Source: an uncultured Lachnospiraceae bacterium
GTDB lineage: Bacteria; Bacillota; Clostridia; Lachnospirales; Lachnospiraceae
Length of the DNA: 18,164 nt
Reading direction: 5' to 3'
NCBI GenBank assembly: GCA_910586605.1
Contig: CAJUJR010000056.1
Span: 1-18,164 of the forward strand
The translations under genes were made by a program, and so were the position numbers. The notes below the pieces were generated by a model that worked only from the letters and a program-made list of their open reading frames with translations, did no database searches and had not been told where the DNA came from. Below are positions 1 to 8,311 of this stretch, one piece after another (position 1 is the stretch's first letter; each line of letters begins with the position of its first letter).

Positions 1-93
1 GGAAGATATTTTTTATTTACTTAAATTCTGCTACGATTGGCTGTGAATAGTAACGCCCCATTTGTATCAAAGCCAAGCCTTGAGAATACTGCC

Positions 94-123
94 TTGTAAT
101 CTTCCATTATTCTATGGTAAAAT
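94..123 (+). promoter_or_regulatory. Promoter of the hybrid histidine kinase gene
   Basis: A -35-like TTGTAA (94-99) and a -10-like TAAAAT (118-123) are separated by 18 nt, with a TG one base before the -10 (extended -10). Transcription would start near 130. The ribosome binding site AGGAGGG (150-156) lies 7 nt before the ATG at 164. Nothing else recognisable lies in positions 1-93. The promoter is a sequence match only. Confidence 0.5.
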
Positions 124-163
124 AAGAGATATATATTGTTATTAAGGACAGGAGGGAAATACT

Positions 164-3100
164 ATGCAGATACAGGATTACGATATCATTTTAAATTCCT
201 TGCAAGAGACAGGAATTTATGTAATCAGGGAGGATAACCATCAGATTCTGTACTTTAATCAAAGAGTAAAAGAAGTAACCCCAGAGATAGAACTGGGAAT
301 GGTATGCCACGAATTATGGAAAGAATCCTGTGCAAGTTGTCCGCTTCAATATATTAAAAATAAAAAAGAAAGCAGATCCATCTGCTATAGCAGCCCTTTT
401 GGAAACCCAGCGGATATAACGGCGAACAGGATTGTCTGGCAGAACAAAGTCCCTGCCTTCTTAATTTCTGTCACTCCCCATATGGAAGGGGCAAATTATA
501 CTTACAATGTAATTATGAAAGCAAACCTGACAACAGGGCATTATTCAATTATAAAATCAAATGTAGCAAAAAAAAACAGTTTTGCAGATAGGTGCCCTAC
601 CTTACCTGAACTGCTTACAGAATATGTAAAAAGCAGCAATGTCCATAAAAATGATACGAAACGCTTCCTTGAATTTACCCAAATCAACCATTTACTGGCG
701 GAATTAAAAAAGCCAAAAAAAATGGCTGCATTTACATACCGCCATAAATCAGGGCAGGATTACCGCTGGCATACACTGGAAATTGTACCTGATTACAATT
801 ATTCTGATGAAAACCAAACAGTAATGTTGTACATCAAAGATATCCATGATATTTATAGTAAAGGACTGGCTTTGGAAGAACTGAACATAAGAAACCAGGA
901 AATCATTGCATCCCTAAGCGAAATGAATTTTGCAATCTATGTGATTGATTTGGATACCGGAATGATGAACCCTGTCCGTGCCGCAAAAGATATTGATGAT
1001 ATTGCCGGGCTAAAAATTACTGACTGGGATGAGATTCTTATAAATAGTGTTGACAGCTTATACCATCCAGATTATAAAGACAAGATACTTCAGACATACT
1101 CCCTGGAAGCACTAAGGAAATCACGGGACAATGGCAAACAGAAACTGGAACTTCTCTGCCAGAGAATGATACACTCCGTTTATCACTATGTATCTATTAC
1201 CACTTACTTCCATGAAAGCAGTTCTGGCAATAATTTTGTAGTAATGGCAATACAGGATGTCGATAAGCGCGCCCGCCAGGAAATCAGGCAGTCACAGGAT
1301 GACATCCGTATTGCCGCCCTAATAAAATCTAGGTATAGTTATATAAATACTGTAGATTTAACTACCGGCGTATTTGAACAGACTTATCTGGACAACAGCA
1401 CTACTCCTGGCAGGACAATAAAAGGCGATTATAACGCCTTTATTGAAAAAGCCGTCAAAGAACTGATTTATGAAGAAGATAAAGAACAGTTCCAAAACTA
1501 TCTACTGCTAGATAACCTGCGGCAAATGGCAAAACAAGAAGAAAGCAGCTCCGAAATTATCTTTGAATACCGCTTAAAAGGTTCTAAGCTTGTCTGGCTG
1601 CAAGAACAAATTCTGTTTATCCAGCAAGGCAGCAGTATTATTGCAAATATGCTAGGACGGGATATTACAGAAAAAAAGAGGAAAGAAGCAGAGGAAAAAA
1701 AAGAAAAGCAAGACCGGAGCTATATAATAGACAGCATGAGCAGCCTGTTTTTTGCCACATATTATATTGATCTTATCACAGATACCTTCCGCATCATTAA
1801 GCAGGTATCTAAATCAGGGAATATTTTAAGCATTACCCAAAACTATAACGAAGCAATCAGCACCTATTCCCAGCACTCTGTCCACCCAGACGACCGTGAA
1901 GAATACATTAGGACTATGGGGCTTCCAAATCTGCTGAAATCCTTAACACCGCACCATCCATGTGTAGCAATGGAATATCACAGAATCAGGAAAAGGGACA
2001 ATGCAATTAAAGAAAATGGCTGGATACGCGCAACTGTTATTCTAGTTGAAATGAATAATGGCGTTCCTACCAAAGCTTTATATGTGGAACAGGATGTTAC
2101 AGAAAGCAAGCGCAAAGAAGAAAGGGAAGTCAGGATTTTACGGGAAGCCTGTGATGCTGCAAACCATGCAAACGCTTCCAAAAGCGAATTCCTCTCCAGG
2201 GTAAGCCATGATATCCGTACGCCGCTCAATGCAATTATTGGAATGACAACGATTGCTGGTTCCCATCTGGAAAACCCTGGCAAGATCTCGGACTGCCTGG
2301 ATAAAATTATGGTATCCAGCAAACATCTGCTCTCCCTTATCAATGAAGTACTGGATATGAGCAAAATAGAATCCGGGAAGCTGGAACTTACACAAGAAAA
2401 ATTCAACCTTTCCGACCTTATGCAGAATGTACTTACAATAATCCGCCCAACCTTACAAGCAAAACAACATACGCTGGAATTTTGTATTGTAAAAGTTGAG
2501 CATGATGAAGTAATCGGAGATATGTCCCGCCTCCAGCAGGTATTTATGAATATTCTTGGAAATGCAGTAAAATACACACCAGACGGCGGTAAACTGAAAC
2601 TGGAAGTATTAGAAAAATCCTCTGTATTATACGATTGCAGCTGCTATGAATTTATCTTTGAAGATAACGGAATTGGAATGTCAGAAGAATATTTAACCCA
2701 TATTTTTGACCCATTCAGCCGTGCAGAGGATACCCGTACCAACAAAATTGAAGGAACCGGGCTTGGCATGACCATTGCACAAAATATTATCCAAATGATG
2801 AATGGAAATATTGACATTGAAAGTAAATTAAACCAAGGTTCACGTTTTACCGTTACTGTGTATTTAAAACGCCAGAATACAGAAACCCCTGATATGGAGC
2901 CATATAAAGGCCGGAGGGTATTGGTTGCCGGCCAAAACGCCAGCTCTTGTGAGTTCTCCTGCTCTGTCCTTAAAGATATTGGGATAAAAAGCGAATGGAT
3001 TACCAATGGAAACGAAGTTATAAAGCGTATCCAGGAGGCAGGGCAAGAAAAAGAGCATTTCTTTGCAATAATAATTGACCAGAAATTGCAAGATTTGGAT

Positions 3101-3715
3101 GGAATACAGCTTGCGGAAACTATCAAAAAGAAATTTGGGAAACAGGCGCCCTTTACCATTTTATCTGTTTCTGACTGGGACAGTGAAAAAATGGACTCAC
3201 ACTATGAAGGAGTTGACGGCCTCATTTCCAAACCCCTCTTTAAATCCAGGCTATTGTATTTACTCAAAAATATTGTGGAACAAAGATCCAAAAAAAATTC
3301 TTGTGAAGAAGAAATTTCACCAGAACAGGCTTTCCATGGGAAAAGAATCCTATTAGTAGACGATATTGAAATAAACCGAGAAATTGCCTCAGAAATCATT
3401 GGATCTATGGGAATCACGGTAGAAACAGCATCCGATGGCAAAGAGGCTCTGGATAAATTTGAAGAAATGGGCACAGGATATTACCAATTGATTTTTATGG
3501 ACATACAAATGCCCGTTATGAATGGCTATGAATCGACAAAAGCAATCAGAAAATCAAAACAGGCAGACTCAGGGACAATCCCTATTATTGCCATGACTGC
3601 CAACGCATTTACGGAGGATATCATAGCAAGTAAACATGCCGGAATGAATGAGCATATTGCAAAACCACTAAATATAGACCAGCTTATAGGCTGCCTGAAA
3701 CGTTTTCTAATATAA
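164..3715 (+). CDS. Multi-PAS hybrid sensor histidine kinase with two receiver domains
   Basis: This 1183-residue hybrid kinase should autophosphorylate on His and pass the phosphate to its own receiver. The first ~655 residues look like a string of four or five PAS-type sensor modules (roughly 7-110, 115-230, 245-375, 385-515, 520-655). No transmembrane segment or signal peptide is visible, so it is probably cytosolic. HisKA follows with the H-box SHDIRTPLN and phospho-acceptor His682. The HATPase domain is about 785-901, with N-box NILGNAVKYTP, G1 box DNGIGM and G2 box GTGLGM. The first receiver (about 916-1035) keeps Asp972 in IIIDQKLQDLDG, but its acidic pair is replaced (VLVAGQN). The second (about 1060-1181) is canonical, with VDD, Asp1113 in FMDIQMPVMNG, and AKPL. 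There is no HPt or DNA-binding output domain and no adjacent response regulator, so the target is unknown. The start is fixed by a good AGGAGGG site. The gene converges on the M56 gene with only 21 bp between stops. Confidence 0.93.
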   Translation: MQIQDYDIILNSLQETGIYVIREDNHQILYFNQRVKEVTPEIELGMVCHELWKESCASCPLQYIKNKKESRSICYSSPFGNPADITANRIVWQNKVPAFLISVTPHMEGANYTYNVIMKANLTTGHYSIIKSNVAKKNSFADRCPTLPELLTEYVKSSNVHKNDTKRFLEFTQINHLLAELKKPKKMAAFTYRHKSGQDYRWHTLEIVPDYNYSDENQTVMLYIKDIHDIYSKGLALEELNIRNQEIIASLSEMNFAIYVIDLDTGMMNPVRAAKDIDDIAGLKITDWDEILINSVDSLYHPDYKDKILQTYSLEALRKSRDNGKQKLELLCQRMIHSVYHYVSITTYFHESSSGNNFVVMAIQDVDKRARQEIRQSQDDIRIAALIKSRYSYINTVDLTTGVFEQTYLDNSTTPGRTIKGDYNAFIEKAVKELIYEEDKEQFQNYLLLDNLRQMAKQEESSSEIIFEYRLKGSKLVWLQEQILFIQQGSSIIANMLGRDITEKKRKEAEEKKEKQDRSYIIDSMSSLFFATYYIDLITDTFRIIKQVSKSGNILSITQNYNEAISTYSQHSVHPDDREEYIRTMGLPNLLKSLTPHHPCVAMEYHRIRKRDNAIKENGWIRATVILVEMNNGVPTKALYVEQDVTESKRKEEREVRILREACDAANHANASKSEFLSRVSHDIRTPLNAIIGMTTIAGSHLENPGKISDCLDKIMVSSKHLLSLINEVLDMSKIESGKLELTQEKFNLSDLMQNVLTIIRPTLQAKQHTLEFCIVKVEHDEVIGDMSRLQQVFMNILGNAVKYTPDGGKLKLEVLEKSSVLYDCSCYEFIFEDNGIGMSEEYLTHIFDPFSRAEDTRTNKIEGTGLGMTIAQNIIQMMNGNIDIESKLNQGSRFTVTVYLKRQNTETPDMEPYKGRRVLVAGQNASSCEFSCSVLKDIGIKSEWITNGNEVIKRIQEAGQEKEHFFAIIIDQKLQDLDGIQLAETIKKKFGKQAPFTILSVSDWDSEKMDSHYEGVDGLISKPLFKSRLLYLLKNIVEQRSKKNSCEEEISPEQAFHGKRILLVDDIEINREIASEIIGSMGITVETASDGKEALDKFEEMGTGYYQLIFMDIQMPVMNGYESTKAIRKSKQADSGTIPIIAMTANAFTEDIIASKHAGMNEHIAKPLNIDQLIGCLKRFLI

Positions 3716-3736
3716 ATTTTACATGGGGGATAATTT

Positions 3737-5896
3737 TTATTCCCTGCCTTGCCCAGGGGATGGAGATGGGGAAGCTTCCCCATCTCCGCTTCTGTTAAAA
3801 GATAAGTTAGATGCTGTACGTTTAACAACATTATAATCATAGTTCCCTTTAACTGTTATCCCATTATCTGCATTTGCTGCAAAACCGATTCTCAGTACAT
3901 CATTTTCTTTTGACATCAGGCTGTAAACTACCGTACCCTGCTCCTGAAATGTAATCTTCTCCCCATATTGGTTAAATACATCCGCAAGCTGCTCTGCCCC
4001 GTCCTCATGCTTATAATATACAGACTTCCTATCCGTATCGAAGACCACAAAAGTCTGCGCTTTCTTCCCATTATAAATTAACTGTGCATAGCTATCTGTT
4101 TTCCCCCCTTTTTCATCCGTTAACCATAATAAATCACAATAATACCCTTCTATCCCATCAAATTTTTTAGGTCTGTCCCCTGGTGAAGCAATCACTGATT
4201 GTATCGCCTCACTCCCGGTATCATCACGCTTTGTAGTTACCAGGATATCTCTCCTGCCTTTCTCATTATCCAAAGAATGCTCCTGCGTCTCTCCTGACTT
4301 AGAAAATTCTGTTCCCTTTTTATAGGCTTCTAAGCCTTCTTCTGTCATATCCCGTTTTTCATATGTGCCCTTCTCTTCCATCCATACATAGTAAAGCATC
4401 TTTTCATTTTCTGGCACAATAAATATATCGTCAATCTCCTCCGGGTTTTCAAAATAAATAGAATTTCCCAGTTCTGCCTTTCTGTCAATGGCCATAATCT
4501 CCCTACACGTAACTTCCAATGATTTGCTTTCTATGCTTACAATTGCATATATATAGGCAGCCAGCCCTGCATCATCCGCCATCTCTTCTGGCAATTCTGC
4601 TGCCTGCCCAATTACAATTTCCTTTGATCCATCTCCATTATAATCACTGATGCATAATGCTGTATCCTTTGAAAACCTTTGCTTTCCCTTTCCAATCTCT
4701 GGAAAAAGGGTTTCTATTGTACAAGATCCTATCCTGTTTCCAACGGAATCATACATCCTAAGTACAAAATCCCCTACATACTCTTTTTTGCCCTCTTCCC
4801 CAGAAATCATCTCCAACTGTATAACACGGCTCAGCCCCTCCGGAGAAACAGTCCCCATTTTGGTAACTACCACCGTATCACTCTTCAAAACCTGCTTTTC
4901 GGAATTTGCTGAAGAATTCCCTTTTCCCCATGTCCCGCCATCCCATGCTGCTTTCATAGGAGCCAAGAAAAAACAGAAAATTACCATAACAGAAAGCAAA
5001 AGGACAGCGGCAAACCTATCCCTTTTCAGGCTTCGGCTTTGATATAACATACGGTATGCCCTTTTTTCTATATTTCCTTCTATTACGCCTGGAAACAATA
5101 AAATTCCATTATCTAATTTACTTTTTCTACTTACCGTCCCTGACAAAGTTTTATTAAAATTCAATATGCCCTGGGCATATTCTTTCCGCACGTTTTCAGT
5201 TTTTCTATGCACTGTTTTTTCATCTGCAGCCATCTCCATATCGGATTTCCACCAAAAATAGTACAGCCACATCACCGGATTAAACCAGTGGGCTGTCAGA
5301 ACCAGCCCTGCCAGGACAGAACGGACGCCTGCAAAACGGTGCGCCTCCATATGATGCAACAGCCAGCCCATTTCCTTTGCCTGAAACCCTTTTGGCAAAT
5401 AAATCTTTTTATGTAAAAAACCCCGGTTGACAGGCACAGAAAGCCCTGAAGATTCATAAATGCCATCCCCAACCTGAGTTGCTTTTTTAAGTTCTTTACG
5501 AAATCGCCTGTTAAAAACTACAGACAAGAAAAAAACGACTGCTATCCCCATTACCCAAATTATACTGCAAACCTTAAATGCCCCTGTTGCTGATACCTCA
5601 CCCTGATATATGGCACGCCAGCTACTCATAATCCCACCTGTTTTTCCCACCACAGACAATCCAAGATTTGCCAAAAGCAGGTGGTACTTCCTGTTTAATA
5701 GCGGAAACAAACATAGTGCGCTGGATAACGCAACTGGGCATATACTCCGCAGATAAAATAGTCTCCATCCCCATATTGTATATTTCTTATCATAATTCCG
5801 CAAAAGAAAGCGGAATGTTGTAATAACTGGCAAAAGAATTATCATTAAAATCCCTAAAGATAGTACGGTATAAAAAATACGAAACAGCCAATCCAT
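3737..5896 (-). CDS. M56 (BlaR1/MecR1)-like membrane protein, probably protease-dead
   Basis: This 719-residue membrane protein has the N-terminal layout of BlaR1/MecR1. Hydrophobic segments lie near residues 7-29, 48-66 and 104-126, a zinc-peptidase loop follows, and another membrane segment lies near 295-318. The M56 core is recognisable: the helix WLLHHMEAHRF, then TAHWFNPVMW and DMEMAADE. Zinc ligands H182, H186 and E221 are present, and D225 matches the conserved downstream acid. The catalytic Glu that should follow the first ligand is Met183 (HMEAH instead of HExxH). The ~400-residue extracytoplasmic tail has a calcium-loop-like DYNGDGSKEIVIG near 416-428 and no STxK motif. It is therefore not a beta-lactam sensor of the BlaR1 kind. 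No BlaI repressor gene lies beside it, although BlaI is its usual partner. The start is supported by an AAGGGGAAA site just upstream of the ATG. The tail ends in a Ser-Pro run encoded by a perfect palindrome. Family assignment is firm; function is unknown. Confidence 0.85.
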   Translation of the reverse strand: MDWLFRIFYTVLSLGILMIILLPVITTFRFLLRNYDKKYTIWGWRLFYLRSICPVALSSALCLFPLLNRKYHLLLANLGLSVVGKTGGIMSSWRAIYQGEVSATGAFKVCSIIWVMGIAVVFFLSVVFNRRFRKELKKATQVGDGIYESSGLSVPVNRGFLHKKIYLPKGFQAKEMGWLLHHMEAHRFAGVRSVLAGLVLTAHWFNPVMWLYYFWWKSDMEMAADEKTVHRKTENVRKEYAQGILNFNKTLSGTVSRKSKLDNGILLFPGVIEGNIEKRAYRMLYQSRSLKRDRFAAVLLLSVMVIFCFFLAPMKAAWDGGTWGKGNSSANSEKQVLKSDTVVVTKMGTVSPEGLSRVIQLEMISGEEGKKEYVGDFVLRMYDSVGNRIGSCTIETLFPEIGKGKQRFSKDTALCISDYNGDGSKEIVIGQAAELPEEMADDAGLAAYIYAIVSIESKSLEVTCREIMAIDRKAELGNSIYFENPEEIDDIFIVPENEKMLYYVWMEEKGTYEKRDMTEEGLEAYKKGTEFSKSGETQEHSLDNEKGRRDILVTTKRDDTGSEAIQSVIASPGDRPKKFDGIEGYYCDLLWLTDEKGGKTDSYAQLIYNGKKAQTFVVFDTDRKSVYYKHEDGAEQLADVFNQYGEKITFQEQGTVVYSLMSKENDVLRIGFAANADNGITVKGNYDYNVVKRTASNLSFNRSGDGEASPSPSPGQGRE
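3762..3787. repeat. Perfect 26-bp palindrome inside the 3' end of the M56 gene
   Basis: Two 13-base arms, GGAGATGGGGAAG (3762-3774) and its exact reverse complement (3775-3787), abut with no spacer. The palindrome encodes part of the C-terminal GDGEASPSP of the M56 protein. It is 47 bp past the end of the converging histidine kinase gene, so it could form a hairpin in both transcripts and slow or stop either polymerase. Neither side has a U-tract, so it is not a standard intrinsic terminator. Confidence 0.8.
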
Positions 5897-5939
5897 AGAT
5901 TTCCCCTTTCTGCCACTACATGTTACACTTCCATTTTAC

Positions 5940-5968
5940 AGTATAATCAATAAAAAGAAATTTGGCTA
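5940..5968 (-). promoter_or_regulatory. Promoter of the M56 gene
   Basis: Read leftward, TAGCCA (5968-5963) and TATACT (5945-5940) are spaced by 17 nt, matching four of six and five of six consensus bases. Transcription would start near 5932, leaving a leader of about 36 nt. It diverges from the nadE promoter, with the two -35 boxes only 26 bp apart. Sequence match only. Confidence 0.45.
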
Positions 5969-5979
5969 TCCCTTTTTTC

Positions 5980-6008
5980 TGGTAAAGCATTACCTTGCCA
6001 TTTTACCA
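5980..6008. promoter_or_regulatory. Inverted repeat around the nadE -35 box, candidate operator
   Basis: TGGTAAA (5980-5986) and TTTACCA (6002-6008) are exact reverse complements separated by 15 bp. They bracket the -35 hexamer of the nadE promoter and lie between the divergent -35 boxes. A second, shorter dyad, GGTAA-N4-TTACC, lies at 5981-5994. A repressor bound here could affect both promoters. I cannot match it to a named regulator. Confidence 0.35.
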
Positions 6009-6023
6009 AATGCTGGCTATAAT
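5995..6023 (+). promoter_or_regulatory. Promoter of nadE
   Basis: TTGCCA (5995-6000) and a perfect TATAAT (6018-6023) are separated by 17 nt, the best sigma-70-type promoter in the window. A start near 6030 would give a leader of about 230 nt before the nadE start codon. Confidence 0.65.
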
Positions 6024-6029
6024 GAAGAT

Positions 6030-6259
6030 ACCATATAATTTGTGTTTGGTGTAATTATGGGGAATCCCAAATATTGTAAACCTTTTTGGGAAACAATATT
6101 AGATATTAAAATTCCCCATTTAGAATACCCAAAATTACAAGAAACCCGATAACACCCCGCCCGGTTCGGCTACTGCCGCACCCAAGAAGAACGCAAAACC
6201 AGCGTTCTTCACACTTATAACCGGCATGATTTCCTATAAATACAAATATGGAGGACAAT
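6030..6259 (+). promoter_or_regulatory. Long structured 5' leader of nadE
   Basis: This is the gene-free stretch between the nadE promoter and start codon. It contains a nested fold. The outer arms ATGGGGAAT (6057-6065) and ATTCCCCAT (6111-6119) are exact complements, enclosing AATATTGT (6070-6077) and ACAATATT (6093-6100). Further on, GAAGAACGC (6186-6194) and GCGTTCTTC (6202-6210) form a 9-bp hairpin with a 7-nt loop. Neither hairpin is followed by a U-run. I recognise no known riboswitch or T-box consensus. A regulatory role is inferred only from the length and pairing. Confidence 0.4.
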
Positions 6260-8200
6260 ATGAAAGACGGATTTATAAAAGCTGCTGCAATTACACCTAC
6301 AATATCTGTAGGCGATACAGAATTTAATACCTTACAAATTATAAATGGGATGAAATCCGCACACACTGAAAAAGCAAAACTGGCGGTTTTTCCAGAACTT
6401 TGCTTGACTGGGTACACCTGTAATGACCTCTTTTTACAAGATATCCTGTTAAAAAAAGCATTACAGGGCCTAAAGCAGATAATAGACGCATCGGCAGGAA
6501 TGGATATGGTTATCGTAGTTGGTTTTCCATTTTTCCTGCACAATTCCTTATACAATGCCGCTGCCGTAATACATGAAGGCATCCTTCTTGGCATTGTCCC
6601 AAAACAGAACATCCCTAATTATTCAGAATTTTATGAAGGGCGCCACTTCTCTGTGCCAGCTTCCGGCAACGAAACAATACAAATAAATGATTTAGGGAAA
6701 TCCGGATACCATATCCCTTTTGGGACAAACCTGCTTTTTTGTGCTGAAAACTTTCCTTTATTCAAACTTGGGATTGATATCTGCGAAGATTTATGGATGC
6801 CAATCCCTCCTTCTTGTTGCCATGCGCTTGCCGGGGCAACTATAATTGCAAACCTTTCTGCAAGTGATGAAATCACTGGAAAAGATATTTACCGGCGTGA
6901 ATTAGTATGCAGCCAGTCAGCCCGTCTTGTCAGCGGATATATCTATGCTGATGCAGGGGAAGGTGAATCTTCTACAGATTTAGTATTTTCTGGGCACAAC
7001 CTAATTGCAGAAAATGGGAATCTTTTAAAAGAAACATCCCGCTTTAAAAATGGTATTATCTGTAGTGAAATTGATTTAGGTAGGTTGATAAGTGAACGTC
7101 GCCGTATGGGCACCTTTTTATCTGTCCCGCCAGAAAAAGAAAATTACCAGCTAATCACCTTTTCTTTCCAACAGATAGGAGATACTTCCCTGTCACGCAC
7201 CTGGCCACAAACTCCATTTGTTCCACAAGATAAAATAGGCCGTGACCGCAGATGTGAAGAAATCTTAAGCATCCAGGCAATGGGGCTGAAAAAACGCCTG
7301 AACCATACAAACTGCAGCAATGCTGTAATTGGCATTTCCGGCGGCCTGGATTCTACTTTAGCGCTCCTTGTCACAGTAAAAGCATTTGATATGCTTGGCC
7401 TTGCAAGAAGCGGCATCCTTGCTGTTACCATGCCTTGTTTTGGCACAACAGGCCGCACCTACCAAAATGCCTGTGAACTCACAAAAATCTTAGGCGCTAC
7501 ATTAAAAGAAGTCCCTATCCATGATGCCGTCCGCCAGCATTTTTCTGATATTGGCCATGATAGCTCTGTCCATGATGTAACTTACGAAAATTCACAGGCT
7601 AGGCAGCGCACATTGATTTTAATGGATTTGGCCAACCAAATTAATGGTATGGTAATTGGTACTGGCGATATGTCAGAACTTGCGCTTGGCTGGGCAACTT
7701 ATAACGGCGACCATATGTCCATGTATGGCGTCAACTGCTCGGTACCAAAAACTTTAGTCCGCTACCTTGTACTTTTTTATGCAGAAACAACTTCCGATAA
7801 AAAACTGCGTGATATCTTAATGGATGTCCTTGATACGCCCGTAAGCCCGGAGTTACTGCCGCCAAAAGATGGAAAAATATCGCAGAAAACAGAAGAGCTT
7901 GTAGGACCATATGAACTGCATGACTTTTATTTATACTATATGATGCGCTTTGGATACACGCCATCCAAAATCTATCGGCTCGCTTTATGTGCCTTTGCCG
8001 GAATATATAATGAAAAAACAATATACAAATGGCTCTGTACCTTTTACCGGCGCTTTTTCTCCCAGCAGTTTAAGCGCTCCTGCCTGCCAGACGGCCCAAA
8101 GGTCGGCAGCGTAGCATTGTCGCCGCGTGGGGACTGGCGTATGCCAAGCGATGCTTCTGTAAACTTATGGATGAAAGATTTGGAAAGCATAAACATCTAA
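6260..8200 (+). CDS. nadE: Glutamine-dependent NAD(+) synthetase (two-domain NadE)
   Basis: NadE catalyses the last step of NAD synthesis, converting deamido-NAD to NAD with ATP and ammonia released from glutamine. The first ~300 residues are the nitrilase-type glutaminase domain, with the full Glu-Lys-Cys triad: E46 in VFPELCLTG, K115 in GIVPKQNIPNY and C175 in GIDICEDLW. The C-terminal half is the synthetase, with PP-loop motif SGGLDST (360-366), and it also contains GTGDMSELALGW. The length (646 residues) is normal for the long bacterial form. I place the start at 6260 rather than the in-frame ATG at 6248. The bases just after 6248 are the GGAGGA ribosome binding site 4 nt before 6260, and MKDGFIKAAA looks like the natural N-terminus. 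It has its own promoter and a long structured leader. The SDR gene follows 193 bp downstream on the same strand. Confidence 0.96.
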   Translation: MKDGFIKAAAITPTISVGDTEFNTLQIINGMKSAHTEKAKLAVFPELCLTGYTCNDLFLQDILLKKALQGLKQIIDASAGMDMVIVVGFPFFLHNSLYNAAAVIHEGILLGIVPKQNIPNYSEFYEGRHFSVPASGNETIQINDLGKSGYHIPFGTNLLFCAENFPLFKLGIDICEDLWMPIPPSCCHALAGATIIANLSASDEITGKDIYRRELVCSQSARLVSGYIYADAGEGESSTDLVFSGHNLIAENGNLLKETSRFKNGIICSEIDLGRLISERRRMGTFLSVPPEKENYQLITFSFQQIGDTSLSRTWPQTPFVPQDKIGRDRRCEEILSIQAMGLKKRLNHTNCSNAVIGISGGLDSTLALLVTVKAFDMLGLARSGILAVTMPCFGTTGRTYQNACELTKILGATLKEVPIHDAVRQHFSDIGHDSSVHDVTYENSQARQRTLILMDLANQINGMVIGTGDMSELALGWATYNGDHMSMYGVNCSVPKTLVRYLVLFYAETTSDKKLRDILMDVLDTPVSPELLPPKDGKISQKTEELVGPYELHDFYLYYMMRFGYTPSKIYRLALCAFAGIYNEKTIYKWLCTFYRRFFSQQFKRSCLPDGPKVGSVALSPRGDWRMPSDASVNLWMKDLESINI

Positions 8201-8213
8201 TTCTTTTTATCAA

Positions 8214-8269
8214 AACGGAATCTGTGCCATGCGCACCTGGCACAGCCCGTTATAGAAAAAACGTGCGCA
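8214..8269 (+). ncRNA. Hairpin with possible pseudoknot after nadE
   Basis: CTGTGCC (8222-8228) pairs exactly with GGCACAG (8239-8245). AACGG (8214-8218) pairs with CCGTT (8247-8251) to extend the stem across a small internal loop. The 10-nt loop carries TGCGCAC (8230-8236), the exact complement of GTGCGCA at 8263-8269, so an H-type pseudoknot is possible. It begins 14 nt after the nadE stop and could be a terminator remnant, an RNA 3' end, or a leader element of the next gene. There is no U-run on the + strand. It matches no RNA family I know. Confidence 0.35.
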
Positions 8270-8311
8270 GAAATGATGGAAAGAGTGAAAGAAAAAAGAG
8301 GAAAGGATAAT

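Noticed and set aside
17..107. Short leftward frames before the kinase gene, including a 28-codon ATG frame (107 to 21).
   Set aside because: No ribosome binding site, very short, and the kinase promoter overlaps the start. Treated as chance.
1978..2577. 199-codon leftward open frame opposite the kinase gene.
   Set aside because: It lies wholly within the conserved kinase coding region, and its product is compositionally unlike a normal protein. It is a shadow frame.
5905..5945. TACA/TGTA-like half sites before the M56 gene suggesting a BlaI operator.
   Set aside because: The spacing does not match the TACA-NN-TGTA dyad, and no BlaI gene is present in the window.
6057..6210. Known riboswitch or T-box in the nadE leader.
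   Set aside because: No T-box sequence or other riboswitch core that I recognise. Only generic pairing is visible.
8214..8251. Standard intrinsic terminator for nadE.
   Set aside because: The hairpin is well placed, but an A-rich run, not a U-run, follows it on the + strand.
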